Positions 28,601 to 35,801 of a stretch of DNA of 45,222 bases are shown here, piece after piece. The position numbers and the translations under genes are program-made. Within the stretch, counting starts at the first letter, position 1; every line of letters begins with the position of its first letter. The notes under the pieces are model-generated. The model was not told where the DNA came from. It saw only the letters and a list, made by a program, of their open reading frames with translations, and did no database searches. The DNA is from Patescibacteria group bacterium (GTDB lineage Bacteria > Patescibacteriota > Patescibacteriia > Patescibacteriales > JAQTRU01), in contig JAQTSG010000003.1 of assembly GCA_028711415.1 (NCBI GenBank), positions 1-45,222 on the forward strand, written 5' to 3'.

Positions 28601-30004
28601 ATGAGAAACAAATTATTAATACTTTTACTTATTTTCTCGTTTATTTTAACCTCGGGTTTTGGCTGCAAAGGAGCGGATAAGGAAACGCAGGAAGCGATGA
28701 AACCGGTTACCTTAAATTATTGGCGGGTTTGGGATGGTCCGGACGCTTTTGCCGAAATCATCGCTAATTACAAAGCGCTGCATCCTTACGTCAATATTAA
28801 TTACCGCAAATTGCGCTATAGCGAATACGAGAAAGAGCTTTTGGAAGCTTTGGCCGAAGACAAGGGGCCGGATATTCTTTCTCTTCATAACACTTGGATA
28901 AAAAAATACCAAAGCAAACTGGCGTCCCTGCCTCCGGAAATCACCATGGTTTATCCGGTAGAAAAGGGTACGATTAAGAAAGAAATCGCGCAGGAATTAA
29001 AAACGACAAAAAGTCTTAACTTCAGGGATTTAAAAAATAATTTCGTCGATGCGGTATATGACGATGTAATTCTTTCTGTGGCGGACGGGGAAACCGGAAA
29101 AACAGGCGAGAAAATATTTGGTCTGCCTTTGGCCCTTGATACTTTAGTTATGTATTATAACCGCGACCTTCTGAATAACGCCGGTATTGCCGAGCCGCCG
29201 ACTTATTGGAATGAGGAATTTCAACAGGCCGTAAAAAAATTAACTAAACAGGATTCAAGCGGCCAAATTATCCAGTCAGGCGTGGCTTTGGGCGGGAGTA
29301 AAAATATAGAGCGCTATAGCGATATTTTATCTATTCTGATGATGCAGAACGGCGCGGTTATGGCGGATGAAAGCGGCAATATTACTTTCAATCAAATTCC
29401 GGAGGCCTTGGCGAAAGAGAAGTATAGCCCCGGCTTGGAGGCCCTGCGTTTTTATACGGATTTCTCCAATCCGGCTAAAGAAGTTTATTGCTGGAACAAC
29501 AATCTGGAAAATTCTTTAGAGATGTTTATTGCCGGCAAACTAGCTATATTTTTCGGCTATGCTTATCATCTGCCAACCATAGAGGCCAGAGCGCCAAAAT
29601 TAAATTTCGCTATTGCCAAACTGCCGCAGATAGAAGGCAATCTCGGTAATATCAACTTTGCCAATTATTGGGTTGAGGCGGTTTCTAATAAAAGTAAATA
29701 CATAAATGAGGCCTGGGATTTTGTCCAGTTTGCCACCGGAGCTGAACAGGCGAAGTTTTATTTAACTAAGACAAAAAAGCCGACCGCCTTGCGCTCCTTA
29801 GTAAGCCAGCAGATTGAGGATGAAGATATCAGCATTTTCGCCAGCGAGATTTTAACCGCTAGAAGCTGGTATCGTGGCGAAGACGCTAACGCGGCTGAAT
29901 TGATTATCGGAGAGATGATTGACTCAACAGTGGCGGGTGAAGGTAAAATTGAAGAAATTATAAATTTAGGGGCGAGAAGAGTCCAGCAGACAGTGATTAA
30001 GTAG
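28601..30004 (+). CDS. Extracellular solute-binding lipoprotein (family 1, sugar type)
   Basis: 467 aa. N-terminal signal with Cys at 22 (TSGFGC, a lenient lipobox), then a binding-protein fold: LNYWRVWDGPDAFAEIIANYKALHPYVNINYRKL, EALAEDKGPDILSLHNTW, LPLALDTLVMYYNRDLLNNAG, FIAGKLAIFFGYAYHLP and EAWDFVQFATGAEQAKFYL. In ABC importers such proteins capture sugars or polymers. No permease or ATPase gene is near, so it either shares a distant transporter or has a structural or adhesive role. The genes downstream for pilin- and RodZ-like proteins follow closely on the same strand. Confidence 0.9.
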   Translation: MRNKLLILLLIFSFILTSGFGCKGADKETQEAMKPVTLNYWRVWDGPDAFAEIIANYKALHPYVNINYRKLRYSEYEKELLEALAEDKGPDILSLHNTWIKKYQSKLASLPPEITMVYPVEKGTIKKEIAQELKTTKSLNFRDLKNNFVDAVYDDVILSVADGETGKTGEKIFGLPLALDTLVMYYNRDLLNNAGIAEPPTYWNEEFQQAVKKLTKQDSSGQIIQSGVALGGSKNIERYSDILSILMMQNGAVMADESGNITFNQIPEALAKEKYSPGLEALRFYTDFSNPAKEVYCWNNNLENSLEMFIAGKLAIFFGYAYHLPTIEARAPKLNFAIAKLPQIEGNLGNINFANYWVEAVSNKSKYINEAWDFVQFATGAEQAKFYLTKTKKPTALRSLVSQQIEDEDISIFASEILTARSWYRGEDANAAELIIGEMIDSTVAGEGKIEEIINLGARRVQQTVIK

Positions 30005-30035
30005 AAAGTTTATAAAGTTATAAAGTAAAAAGTAT

Positions 30036-30455
30036 ATGAGAGTTGTAAAAAATAGAAAATTATTTTATTATTTTATTATTTTATTATTTTTTTGTTTTCT
30101 TGTTTTTTCCGTTAATGTCTGCTGGGCGCAGAGCGAAATTATACCCGATGGTGGTAAAAAGGCCACGGGCAATTATGAACTTAATGATTTTGTCCTCCTG
30201 CTTGTCAATGTTTCCCAGTGGATTTTAGGGATTGTCGGTTCCTTAGCTTTACTGATGTTTATTTACGGCGGATTGATGTTTATAATCTCTTCTGGCAGCA
30301 GCGAAAAGGTGACGCAGGCGAAGGAGATTATTGTCGGAGCGGTAATAGGGTTAGTGGTTGTTTTTACCAGTTATATGATAATACAATTTACTATGGGAGC
30401 GCTAGGGATAGAGAAGGCAAAAGAAGGGGGATGGGCTGTTACTAGTTGGTTTTAA
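30036..30455 (+). CDS. VirB2/TrbC-like pilin protein (solitary copy)
   Basis: 139 aa. Signal peptide (FIILLFFCFLVFSVNVCWA|QS), then two hydrophobic helices: WILGIVGSLALLMFIYGGLMFII and VGAVIGLVVVFTSYMIIQF, separated by a polar loop SSGSSEKVTQAKE. This is the architecture of TrbC/VirB2 pilins of type IV secretion pili. Related to the seven consecutive paralogs at 40063-43471. The RodZ-like gene follows after 10 bp. Confidence 0.8.
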   Translation: MRVVKNRKLFYYFIILLFFCFLVFSVNVCWAQSEIIPDGGKKATGNYELNDFVLLLVNVSQWILGIVGSLALLMFIYGGLMFIISSGSSEKVTQAKEIIVGAVIGLVVVFTSYMIIQFTMGALGIEKAKEGGWAVTSWF

Positions 30456-30465
30456 GCTTGTTTTT

Positions 30466-31149
30466 ATGAATGAATTCAGGCCGAATAAAATATTATCAGC
30501 CTCCGAGGCGGTGGCGGAGCAATTGCGCCAAAGGCGGGAGGAAAGGAGTTTAAATTTAGAAGATATTGCCCGGAAAATAAATATAAAGCGCGAATATCTT
30601 GAAGCATTGGAGAACGGAGAATATAATAAATTGCCGGCTGGAGTCTACGGAAAAAATTTTCTAAAAGAGTATGCGGTTTACCTCGGGCTTAACTTTAGAA
30701 AATTACTAAAGGACCTTGAGGCGGATAAGGGCGCAGGCCAGGCGGAAAATAATAAAAAAATTTTTTCCCAGCAGATTGCCAAGAGATATAATTTTTTGGT
30801 TGTTCCCAAAATAATAAGAAGTTTTGTTATAATAATCGTTGTCCTTGCTCTCTTTATTTATCTCGGTCTCTGCCTAAGGAAAATAATTTCTCCGCCGATG
30901 CTTTCCATAATTGAACCGTTGGACAATTCGGTTATTAGCAATAATTTTGTGGTTGTTTTCGGAAAAACGGAGCCGGAAGTGCAGATTAAAATCAACGGCG
31001 AGCCGGTTGCCTTAAGCCCTGGCGAGAAAGAGAGTTTATTTACGGAAAGAATTAATTTGAAAACGGGGTTGAATACTATAACCATAACCGCCAAAAAGAA
31101 GTACGGGCGGGAAGTGACGCTTTACCGGCAGGTATTGGTGAACGAATAG
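30466..31149 (+). CDS. RodZ-like HTH membrane protein
   Basis: 227 aa. Cytoplasmic helix-turn-helix (AVAEQLRQRREERSLNLEDIARKINIKREYLEALENGEYNKLPAGVYGKNFLKEYA, residues ~14-72) characteristic of the RodZ/HTH_25 family, a transmembrane helix near 115-136, and an outer Ig-like domain (MLSIIEPLDNSVISNNFVVVFGKTEPEVQIKINGEPV...GLNTITITAKKKYG). RodZ links MreB to the cell envelope in rod-shaped bacteria; a DNA-binding role is also possible. No mreB is in the window. Confidence 0.85.
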   Translation: MNEFRPNKILSASEAVAEQLRQRREERSLNLEDIARKINIKREYLEALENGEYNKLPAGVYGKNFLKEYAVYLGLNFRKLLKDLEADKGAGQAENNKKIFSQQIAKRYNFLVVPKIIRSFVIIIVVLALFIYLGLCLRKIISPPMLSIIEPLDNSVISNNFVVVFGKTEPEVQIKINGEPVALSPGEKESLFTERINLKTGLNTITITAKKKYGREVTLYRQVLVNE

Positions 31150-31288
31150 CAATATTAATAGTTTATGTCATAGCTTCGGTTAGTTTTTGCAAATTGAAAT
31201 TAGCGATTTGTCCTTAGTAATTTGGGGAGGCACTGAACATATCAGTATAATATCCAAATTGCTAATTACTGATTACCAATTACTTTTT
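31150..31288. repeat. Inverted repeat upstream of the methyltransferase
   Basis: Phrases CAAATTGAAATTAGCGATTT and CCAAATTGCTAATTACTGAT form an imperfect palindrome around a GGGGAGGCACTG centre. No gene seen. Confidence 0.45.
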
Positions 31289-31843
31289 ATGTTTAAATCT
31301 ACAGGAGGAAATGCTTTGCTTGACGCCAATTTTATTTTAAGCAAAGCGCAAATTACCGAAAACACGAAAGTGGCCGATTTAGGTTGCGGCGCTTCCGGGC
31401 ATTTTGTTTTTCCCGCCGCGAAAATGGTCGGGAAAAGAGGTATTATCTACGCCGTTGATATTTTAAAAACGGTTTTGGAGCAGATTAACAGAAGGGTAAG
31501 GCAGGAAAATATAGAAAATATCAGGACGATTTGGAGTGATTTGGAAATTTTTAAAGCTACCAAGATAGAGTCAGGCAGCCTTGATACGGCCCTACTTATA
31601 AATACCCTTTATCAATCCAGGAAAAGGGTTGAAATTTTGCGGGAAACCATTAGAATGATGAAAAGGGGGGCAAAGCTATTAGTGGTAGAATGGCAGAACG
31701 TGTCTTCCGCTTTCGGTCCGCCTTCGGAAGAAAGAGTCAAGCCAGACCTCTTAAAAATCGGAGCGAAAAAATTGGGCTTGGAGATTGAGGAAGAATTTGA
31801 GGCCGGTCAATACCATTATGGGATTTTATTTGTTAAATTGTAA
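31289..31843 (+). CDS. Class I SAM-dependent methyltransferase
   Basis: 184 aa from ATG 31289, which places the start just before the catalytic fold; an earlier open frame is repeat-derived. Motif I VADLGCGASGHF binds SAM, followed by GIIYAVDI (acidic end of strand 2), DTALLINTLYQS (strand 4) and KLLVVEWQ (strand 5). Ubiquinone/menaquinone-type UbiE-like family; the substrate cannot be told. Confidence 0.85.
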   Translation: MFKSTGGNALLDANFILSKAQITENTKVADLGCGASGHFVFPAAKMVGKRGIIYAVDILKTVLEQINRRVRQENIENIRTIWSDLEIFKATKIESGSLDTALLINTLYQSRKRVEILRETIRMMKRGAKLLVVEWQNVSSAFGPPSEERVKPDLLKIGAKKLGLEIEEEFEAGQYHYGILFVKL

Positions 31844-31845
31844 AA

Positions 31846-31942
31846 ATAAAATAAAAAAATAATATAAAAATAAAATAAGAAACTAGTAAGGTAAATTATT
31901 TCGGCATCCTGTTATTTTATTTTTATATTATTTTATTTTTAA
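31846..31942. repeat. AT-only inverted repeat
   Basis: AAAATAATATAAAAATAAAATAA (given in parts: 31855-31877) faces its complement at 31912-31942 across a short GC-containing loop. The same AATAATATAAAA phrase occurs at 104-121, 10881-10905 and 32335-32362, always beside gene ends, suggesting a transcription-termination role. Confidence 0.55.
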
Positions 31943-31946
31943 AATT

Positions 31947-32333
31947 ATGGGGAATCTTCTATCGCTAAAATTTTGGTTTAATCTTAGGCCGGACGCGCTT
32001 CTGCCGGTTTATCAGAAGATTTTTATTTTTTTTGTTTTGGCTTTAATTGTTTTTTTTCTTTTTTGCCGTTTCTTTGCCAAAAGAAAAAGAGGGCTTTACA
32101 CTTCTTTTTGGCGCCGTTTAGAGTCTTTTTCTTTGGCTAATACTTTTATCGGTTTAATTCTTCTTTTTTTCAATTATGAATTTGTCCCTTTTCTGTCTGC
32201 CCGTTTCTGGTTTCTCTTATGGGCGATTTTTATGCTTACCTGGCTTGTTTTTATCGCTAAATCCTTATTGAAGATCCCGGAAAATAAAAAGAAACTTGAG
32301 GAAGAAAGGGAATATAAAAAATACATACCTTAA
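31947..32333 (+). CDS. Integral membrane protein, three helices
   Basis: 128 aa. Hydrophobic segments at ~24-44 (IFIFFVLALIVFFLFCRFF), ~63-82 (ANTFIGLILLFFNYEF) and ~86-108 (FWFLLWAIFMLTWLVFIA), ending in a charged tail (KKLEEEREYKKY). No family recognised; such small three-helix proteins are frequent in CPR genomes. Confidence 0.65.
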   Translation: MGNLLSLKFWFNLRPDALLPVYQKIFIFFVLALIVFFLFCRFFAKRKRGLYTSFWRRLESFSLANTFIGLILLFFNYEFVPFLSARFWFLLWAIFMLTWLVFIAKSLLKIPENKKKLEEEREYKKYIP

Positions 32334-32406
32334 AATAAAATAATATAAAAATAAAATAATAAAATAAAAAGGCCGATTAAGGTCTTTTTATTTTAATTTT
32401 ATATTT

Positions 32407-32859
32407 ATGAACCCCGTTAGAAATCTAACTGGGGAAACGACAAAATTTCTAAGTCCCGTTAGAAGTAAGACTTCTAACGGGATAAGCGGGGCTAACGGGG
32501 TGAATTACAGACGAGAAGTCGGAAAATTCGGAGAAAATCTTGCTAAGAATTATTTATTGAAAAAGGGGTATGAGATTATTGGGGAAAATGTAAAAATAAG
32601 TTTTCAAGAAATAGACATTATCGCCCGACAGGAAAAGATGTTAGTTTTTATTGAGGTGAAAACCAGATTATCTTCGGCTTTCGGCGGAGCTGAAGACGCT
32701 TTTGATTTTAGAAAATCCGGCTATTTGGAGAAGGCCCTTGAATCTTATATTTATAAAAATAATTTAGATGAAAATTTAATAAGATTAGACTTTATTTCCA
32801 TTGATCTTAATCGCGAGAAAAAAATAGCTAAGATTAAACATTATAAGGACATTATTTAA
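32407..32859 (+). CDS. YraN/UPF0102 family nuclease-like protein
   Basis: 150 aa from ATG 32407, or 119 aa from GTG 32500. The domain proper begins NYRREVGKFGENLAKNYLLKKGY and has EIDIIARQEKMLVFIEVKTR, the D...ExK residues of a Holliday-junction-resolvase-like nuclease fold. The first ~32 residues (MNPVRN..., SPVRS, TSNG, GANG) derive from three arms of the CCCCGTTAGAAAT repeat. The shorter form matches the usual family length, and its GTG is part of a repeat end GGGGTGAAT, just as for the TrmB-type gene. Confidence 0.85.
   Translation: MNPVRNLTGETTKFLSPVRSKTSNGISGANGVNYRREVGKFGENLAKNYLLKKGYEIIGENVKISFQEIDIIARQEKMLVFIEVKTRLSSAFGGAEDAFDFRKSGYLEKALESYIYKNNLDENLIRLDFISIDLNREKKIAKIKHYKDII
32410..32502. 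repeat. Cluster of palindromic element arms at the YraN start
   Basis: Contains CCCCGTTAGAAATCTAAC (32410-), TTTCTAAGTCCCGTTAGAAG, CTTCTAACGGG and GCGGGGCTAACGGGG in close order, i.e. several partly degenerate copies. Translated as NPVRN, SPVRS, SNG and GANG. Confidence 0.85.
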
Positions 32860-32883
32860 AGTTTTATTAAAATATCAAGACGT

Positions 32884-32915
32884 TTATCCCCGCCTTATCC
32901 ACATTTTTATACACA
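32884..32915 (+). promoter_or_regulatory. Cluster of DnaA-box-like sites
   Basis: TTATCCCCG (32884-32892, 7 of 9), TTATCCACA (32895-32903, perfect) and TTATACACA (32907-32915, matches TTATNCACA). Start-to-start distances of 11 and 12 bp place them on one face of the helix. They lie at the left side of a ~500-bp gene-free stretch. dnaA itself is not in the window. Confidence 0.6.
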
Positions 32916-32993
32916 ATTTTCTCCTGGTTTTCCCCCAGCTTATTAACCAGTTATTTACTTGACGGGGAAACGGGAGCCGGATAAAGTGGAACT

Positions 32994-33070
32994 ATCATTA
33001 GTTATTAGGACCGAAAAGGTCAAATCGGCCTCGCTGGTCTGCACCCCCTTGGTCCTAATTAACCAATGAT
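32994..33070. repeat. Long hairpin element
   Basis: Arms ATCATTAGTTATTAGGACC (32994-33012) and GGTCCTAATTAACCAATGAT (33051-33070) pair almost perfectly, with an inner part GACCGAAAAGGTC and CGGCCTCGCTGG-type stems. Could be a miniature mobile element or an RNA structure. No gene. Confidence 0.6.
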
Positions 33071-33084
33071 TAAAAATAAGAAAA

Positions 33085-33184
33085 CTCCATTAGAAATGCG
33101 CCGTTTATTGGTTAATTTAAAATATCAACCGCGGCAGAACTATCTTACCCCTGTTCCTGTAGAAGGATATATTTCTAACGGAGT
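33085..33184. repeat. Variant copy of the palindromic element
   Basis: Ends CTCCATTAGAAAT and ATTTCTAACGGAGT, i.e. the same arms with CTCC in place of CCCC, about 100 bp apart, enclosing TTTATTGGTTAATTT and CCGCGG. The following 33190-33340 shows GCGAAGTTTCGC and GCGAAGCGCC palindromes and no gene. Confidence 0.65.
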
Positions 33185-33357
33185 AAATTAATATACTTTA
33201 GTAATTAAATCAAAAATAATTATTGCTTTAAAGAGATAAACCATAAAGCGAAGTTTCGCGGGTCGTCTCGTTTGTTAATCGTCGCGCTTTTAGATGTTAA
33301 TAATAAGCGAAGCGCCTGCGGAGACTTCCGGCGTAAATTAAGGAGGAAGATAATTTT

Positions 33358-34890
33358 ATGATTTTTAAAAAGAAAGCCGCCCTCTTTATTTTTTTTACTC
33401 TTTTCGCCTTCTTTTTAGCCGGAGAAGCCAGGGCCGGTCAAGTTAATCCCCCGACCATTATTGAACTGGGGGATAAAAAGGGTAAGGAATTCTCCCCCCA
33501 GTTTTTTGTAAAAGGCTTAACTCCGGCTAACACCGAAGTTCTAGTTTATATTGACGGTACCTATACCGATTTTGCCAAAGTAAAAAGAGAAGGAACGGAA
33601 AGCGACAGCTTTTATTATGAGCATCCGACGGCTTTGGCCGGCGGAAGTGAAATAAAGCTTATCGGGCGAGATAAAACTTCTTTAGTTTTGTCTCCTCCGG
33701 TGGAAGTAAAATATATTATTCTTCCCTTACCCGCCCCGACTTTAGTGAGCCCGGCGCCCGAAAAGATAGTGGGTGAGCCCAAGCCCTATATCACCGGTTT
33801 GGTAAAAAGCGGAAGTCTTGCCCATATTTATATTGACGGGGTTTATAACGGAAAAACGAAAATTGTCTCTCACGAATCTGGCACGGCTAATTTCGCTTAT
33901 CAGCCATTTTTGAATTTAGAAATAGGGCCGCATAAAGTCTGGGCCGTAGCTGAAAATGAACAGGGCAGAAAAAGCGGAATTTCTAATGTTTTAGAGTTTT
34001 TAGTTCAAAAACCAATGCCGGCACCGACTTTATTTTCTCCGGTAGTAAATAATGAGACAAAATATAATCAACCCTTTATTATTGGTTTGTCCAAAAACGA
34101 TTCTTCCGTAAAAATTTTTATTGATAATAAGCCGGCTGGCCAGTTTGCCATATTCAATCATCCCTCCGGCACGGCTAATTTTGCTCTTAGACCAGAAGTT
34201 CTAGCCAGAGGCAACCATTCGGTATATGCCACGGCCGTTGACAGCCGCGGTAAAGAAAGCCAGCGATCAAATATTATTTATTTCTCTGTGCGCCAGCCGG
34301 TTATTAGCGGAGGAGTTCAGGAAGAAAGGGGCGGATTGGTGGGGAAAATTGAGGAGCCGGCGAAAGAAATTGAATCGGGTTCGCCTTTGATTGTCTCTCC
34401 AAGCGGAAATATAGAGAAAGAAGATGATAATAATAAAAATAAAGAAATTTCACGGCTAGGAGAGATAGAGGGAATAACCGGTGAGGAGAACAAGGCAGAA
34501 AAAGATGCTTCTGGCGCGGTTAACGAAAGCAGGGAAAAGCAGGGAAAACTAGGTGTGAATTTGGCGGTATTTATTGTATTTATTTTAGCCGTAATCGGCT
34601 GGATATTCTGGGTGAACAAGGAACTGGGCAAAGAACAGCGAGAAAACTCCGTTAGAAAATCCGGCAGAGATGGAAATCACGCTGGGATTATTATAAAATC
34701 CCGTTTAGAGGCCGGTCAGCCCTTGGCTGATAACTCCAATACAGAGCCGAGGGATGTTATTTCTAACCCCGTTAGAAATAAATTTCTAAGCGGGGCTAAC
34801 GGGGTAAATAAAGAAAATCAGGAAAATCCGATTTTGCCCGGGGGAAAAGACAATTCCTCTGATAAGTCGGGAGAAAGCAGGTTGTTTTAA
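33358..34890 (+). CDS. Secreted Ig-like repeat protein with C-terminal membrane anchor
   Basis: 510 aa. Ribosome-binding site AAGGAGG upstream. Signal peptide to ~27 (FFLAGEARA|G), three Ig-like beta domains (starts near VNPPTIIELG, APTLVSPAPEKIV and APTLFSPVVNN; each with a 'YIDG...G' hairpin and 'SGTANF' in the last two), an acidic Ser/Glu/Asn linker, a transmembrane helix near 395-418 (GVNLAVFIVFILAVIGWIFW) and a ~90-residue cytoplasmic tail. The tail contains peptides from the palindromic repeat: ENSVRKSG (34647-34660) and SNPVRNKFLSGANGVN (34759-34804). Likely a surface display protein. Confidence 0.85.
   Translation: MIFKKKAALFIFFTLFAFFLAGEARAGQVNPPTIIELGDKKGKEFSPQFFVKGLTPANTEVLVYIDGTYTDFAKVKREGTESDSFYYEHPTALAGGSEIKLIGRDKTSLVLSPPVEVKYIILPLPAPTLVSPAPEKIVGEPKPYITGLVKSGSLAHIYIDGVYNGKTKIVSHESGTANFAYQPFLNLEIGPHKVWAVAENEQGRKSGISNVLEFLVQKPMPAPTLFSPVVNNETKYNQPFIIGLSKNDSSVKIFIDNKPAGQFAIFNHPSGTANFALRPEVLARGNHSVYATAVDSRGKESQRSNIIYFSVRQPVISGGVQEERGGLVGKIEEPAKEIESGSPLIVSPSGNIEKEDDNNKNKEISRLGEIEGITGEENKAEKDASGAVNESREKQGKLGVNLAVFIVFILAVIGWIFWVNKELGKEQRENSVRKSGRDGNHAGIIIKSRLEAGQPLADNSNTEPRDVISNPVRNKFLSGANGVNKENQENPILPGGKDNSSDKSGESRLF
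34759..34804. repeat. Palindromic element inside the Ig-like protein gene
   Basis: TTTCTAACCCCGTTAGAAA overlapped by ATTTCTAAGCGGGGCTAACGGGG, in frame, encoding SNPVRNKFLSGANGVN in the cytoplasmic tail. Confidence 0.85.
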
Positions 34891-35127
34891 CTTTAGGGAT
34901 GAGAATGATTTTTATTAAAACCTCTTTGTTTTCAAATATAAAAATTTGAATGTCGCGCCGTTATTGTTTAAAAAAGGAAAAGGCGGACTAATCCGAAAGA
35001 GGCAGACAGGCCCCTTCTTTAATCCCGCCCCGGGTTCATCTTGGGGCGGGATTTGTTTAGGCTAAAATTAGGATTTGCGAATTAAAGATGTTAAAATAAA
35101 GAGGACGTTTATAGGATAAATATTTTT
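34891..35127. terminator. Intergenic region with strong terminator
   Basis: 35021-35053 forms AATCCCGCCCC/GGGGCGGGATT followed by TGTTT, ending the Ig-like protein unit. Before it, 34973-35015 (GGCGGACTAATCCGAAAGAGG...CCCCTTCTTT) can form another stem and may be a small RNA or trailer. No gene seen. Confidence 0.75.
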
Positions 35128-35799
35128 ATGAAATTATCAGTAATAATTCCGGTTTATAACGAAATAAATACGATTGCCGAAATAATAGAGCGGGTGGGAA
35201 AGGTGCCGGTTGAGAAAGAAATAATTGTGGTGGATGACGGTTCAACCGATGGCACGGATAAAAAAATTGACGGCCTCCCCGGGATAAAAACGCTAAAGCA
35301 TGAAAGTAATCTCGGCAAGGGCGCGGCTATCAGAACCGGCCTGGCTTTAGCTTCCGGAGAGCTCGTTATTATTCAGGACGCGGATTTAGAATATGACCCT
35401 GATGATTATTTAAAGTTGATGGCGCCTATTAAAGAAGGATTGGCTGACGCCGTTTACGGCTCCCGAAATTTAGGGAACAACAAACCGGGAACCATGACCT
35501 ATAAATGGGGAGGCATTTTTCTTTCTCATCTGGCTAATTTTTTGTATGGTCTTAAGATAACCGATGAAGCGACCTGCTATAAACTTTTTAAAACGGATAT
35601 TTTAAAAAGTTTGAATTTAAAATGCCGGCGGTTTGAATTCTGCCCGGAAGTGACGGCTAAATTAGCAAAAAGGGGGTATAAAATAAAAGAAATTCCGATT
35701 TCCTATAGCCCCCGTTCTTTTTCCGAGGGGAAAAAAATAAAATGGACGGACGGCTTGTCGGCGATTTTTACCCTGATTAAACTTAGATTTTTTAGTTGA
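35128..35799 (+). CDS. GT2-family glycosyltransferase (DPM1/polyprenyl-phosphate type)
   Basis: 223 aa. GT-A fold: LSVIIPVYNEINTI, IIVVDDGSTDGT, the DXD-like QDADLEYDP, GSRNLGN, and FEFCPEVTAKLAKRGYKIKEIPISYSPRSFSEGKKI, all typical of dolichyl/undecaprenyl-phosphate mannose or glucose synthases. No membrane helices, so it is a soluble or peripheral enzyme loading a sugar on a lipid carrier. It ends in TGA two bases before the ATG of the GT-C-like gene; the pair probably works in one pathway. Confidence 0.92.
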   Translation: MKLSVIIPVYNEINTIAEIIERVGKVPVEKEIIVVDDGSTDGTDKKIDGLPGIKTLKHESNLGKGAAIRTGLALASGELVIIQDADLEYDPDDYLKLMAPIKEGLADAVYGSRNLGNNKPGTMTYKWGGIFLSHLANFLYGLKITDEATCYKLFKTDILKSLNLKCRRFEFCPEVTAKLAKRGYKIKEIPISYSPRSFSEGKKIKWTDGLSAIFTLIKLRFFS

Positions 35800-35801
35800 G
35801 T

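Noticed and set aside
32860-33357. Firm call of chromosomal oriC
   Set aside because: Only three boxes, no dnaA/dnaN nearby and no clear strand switch of genes at this point; kept as a finding only.
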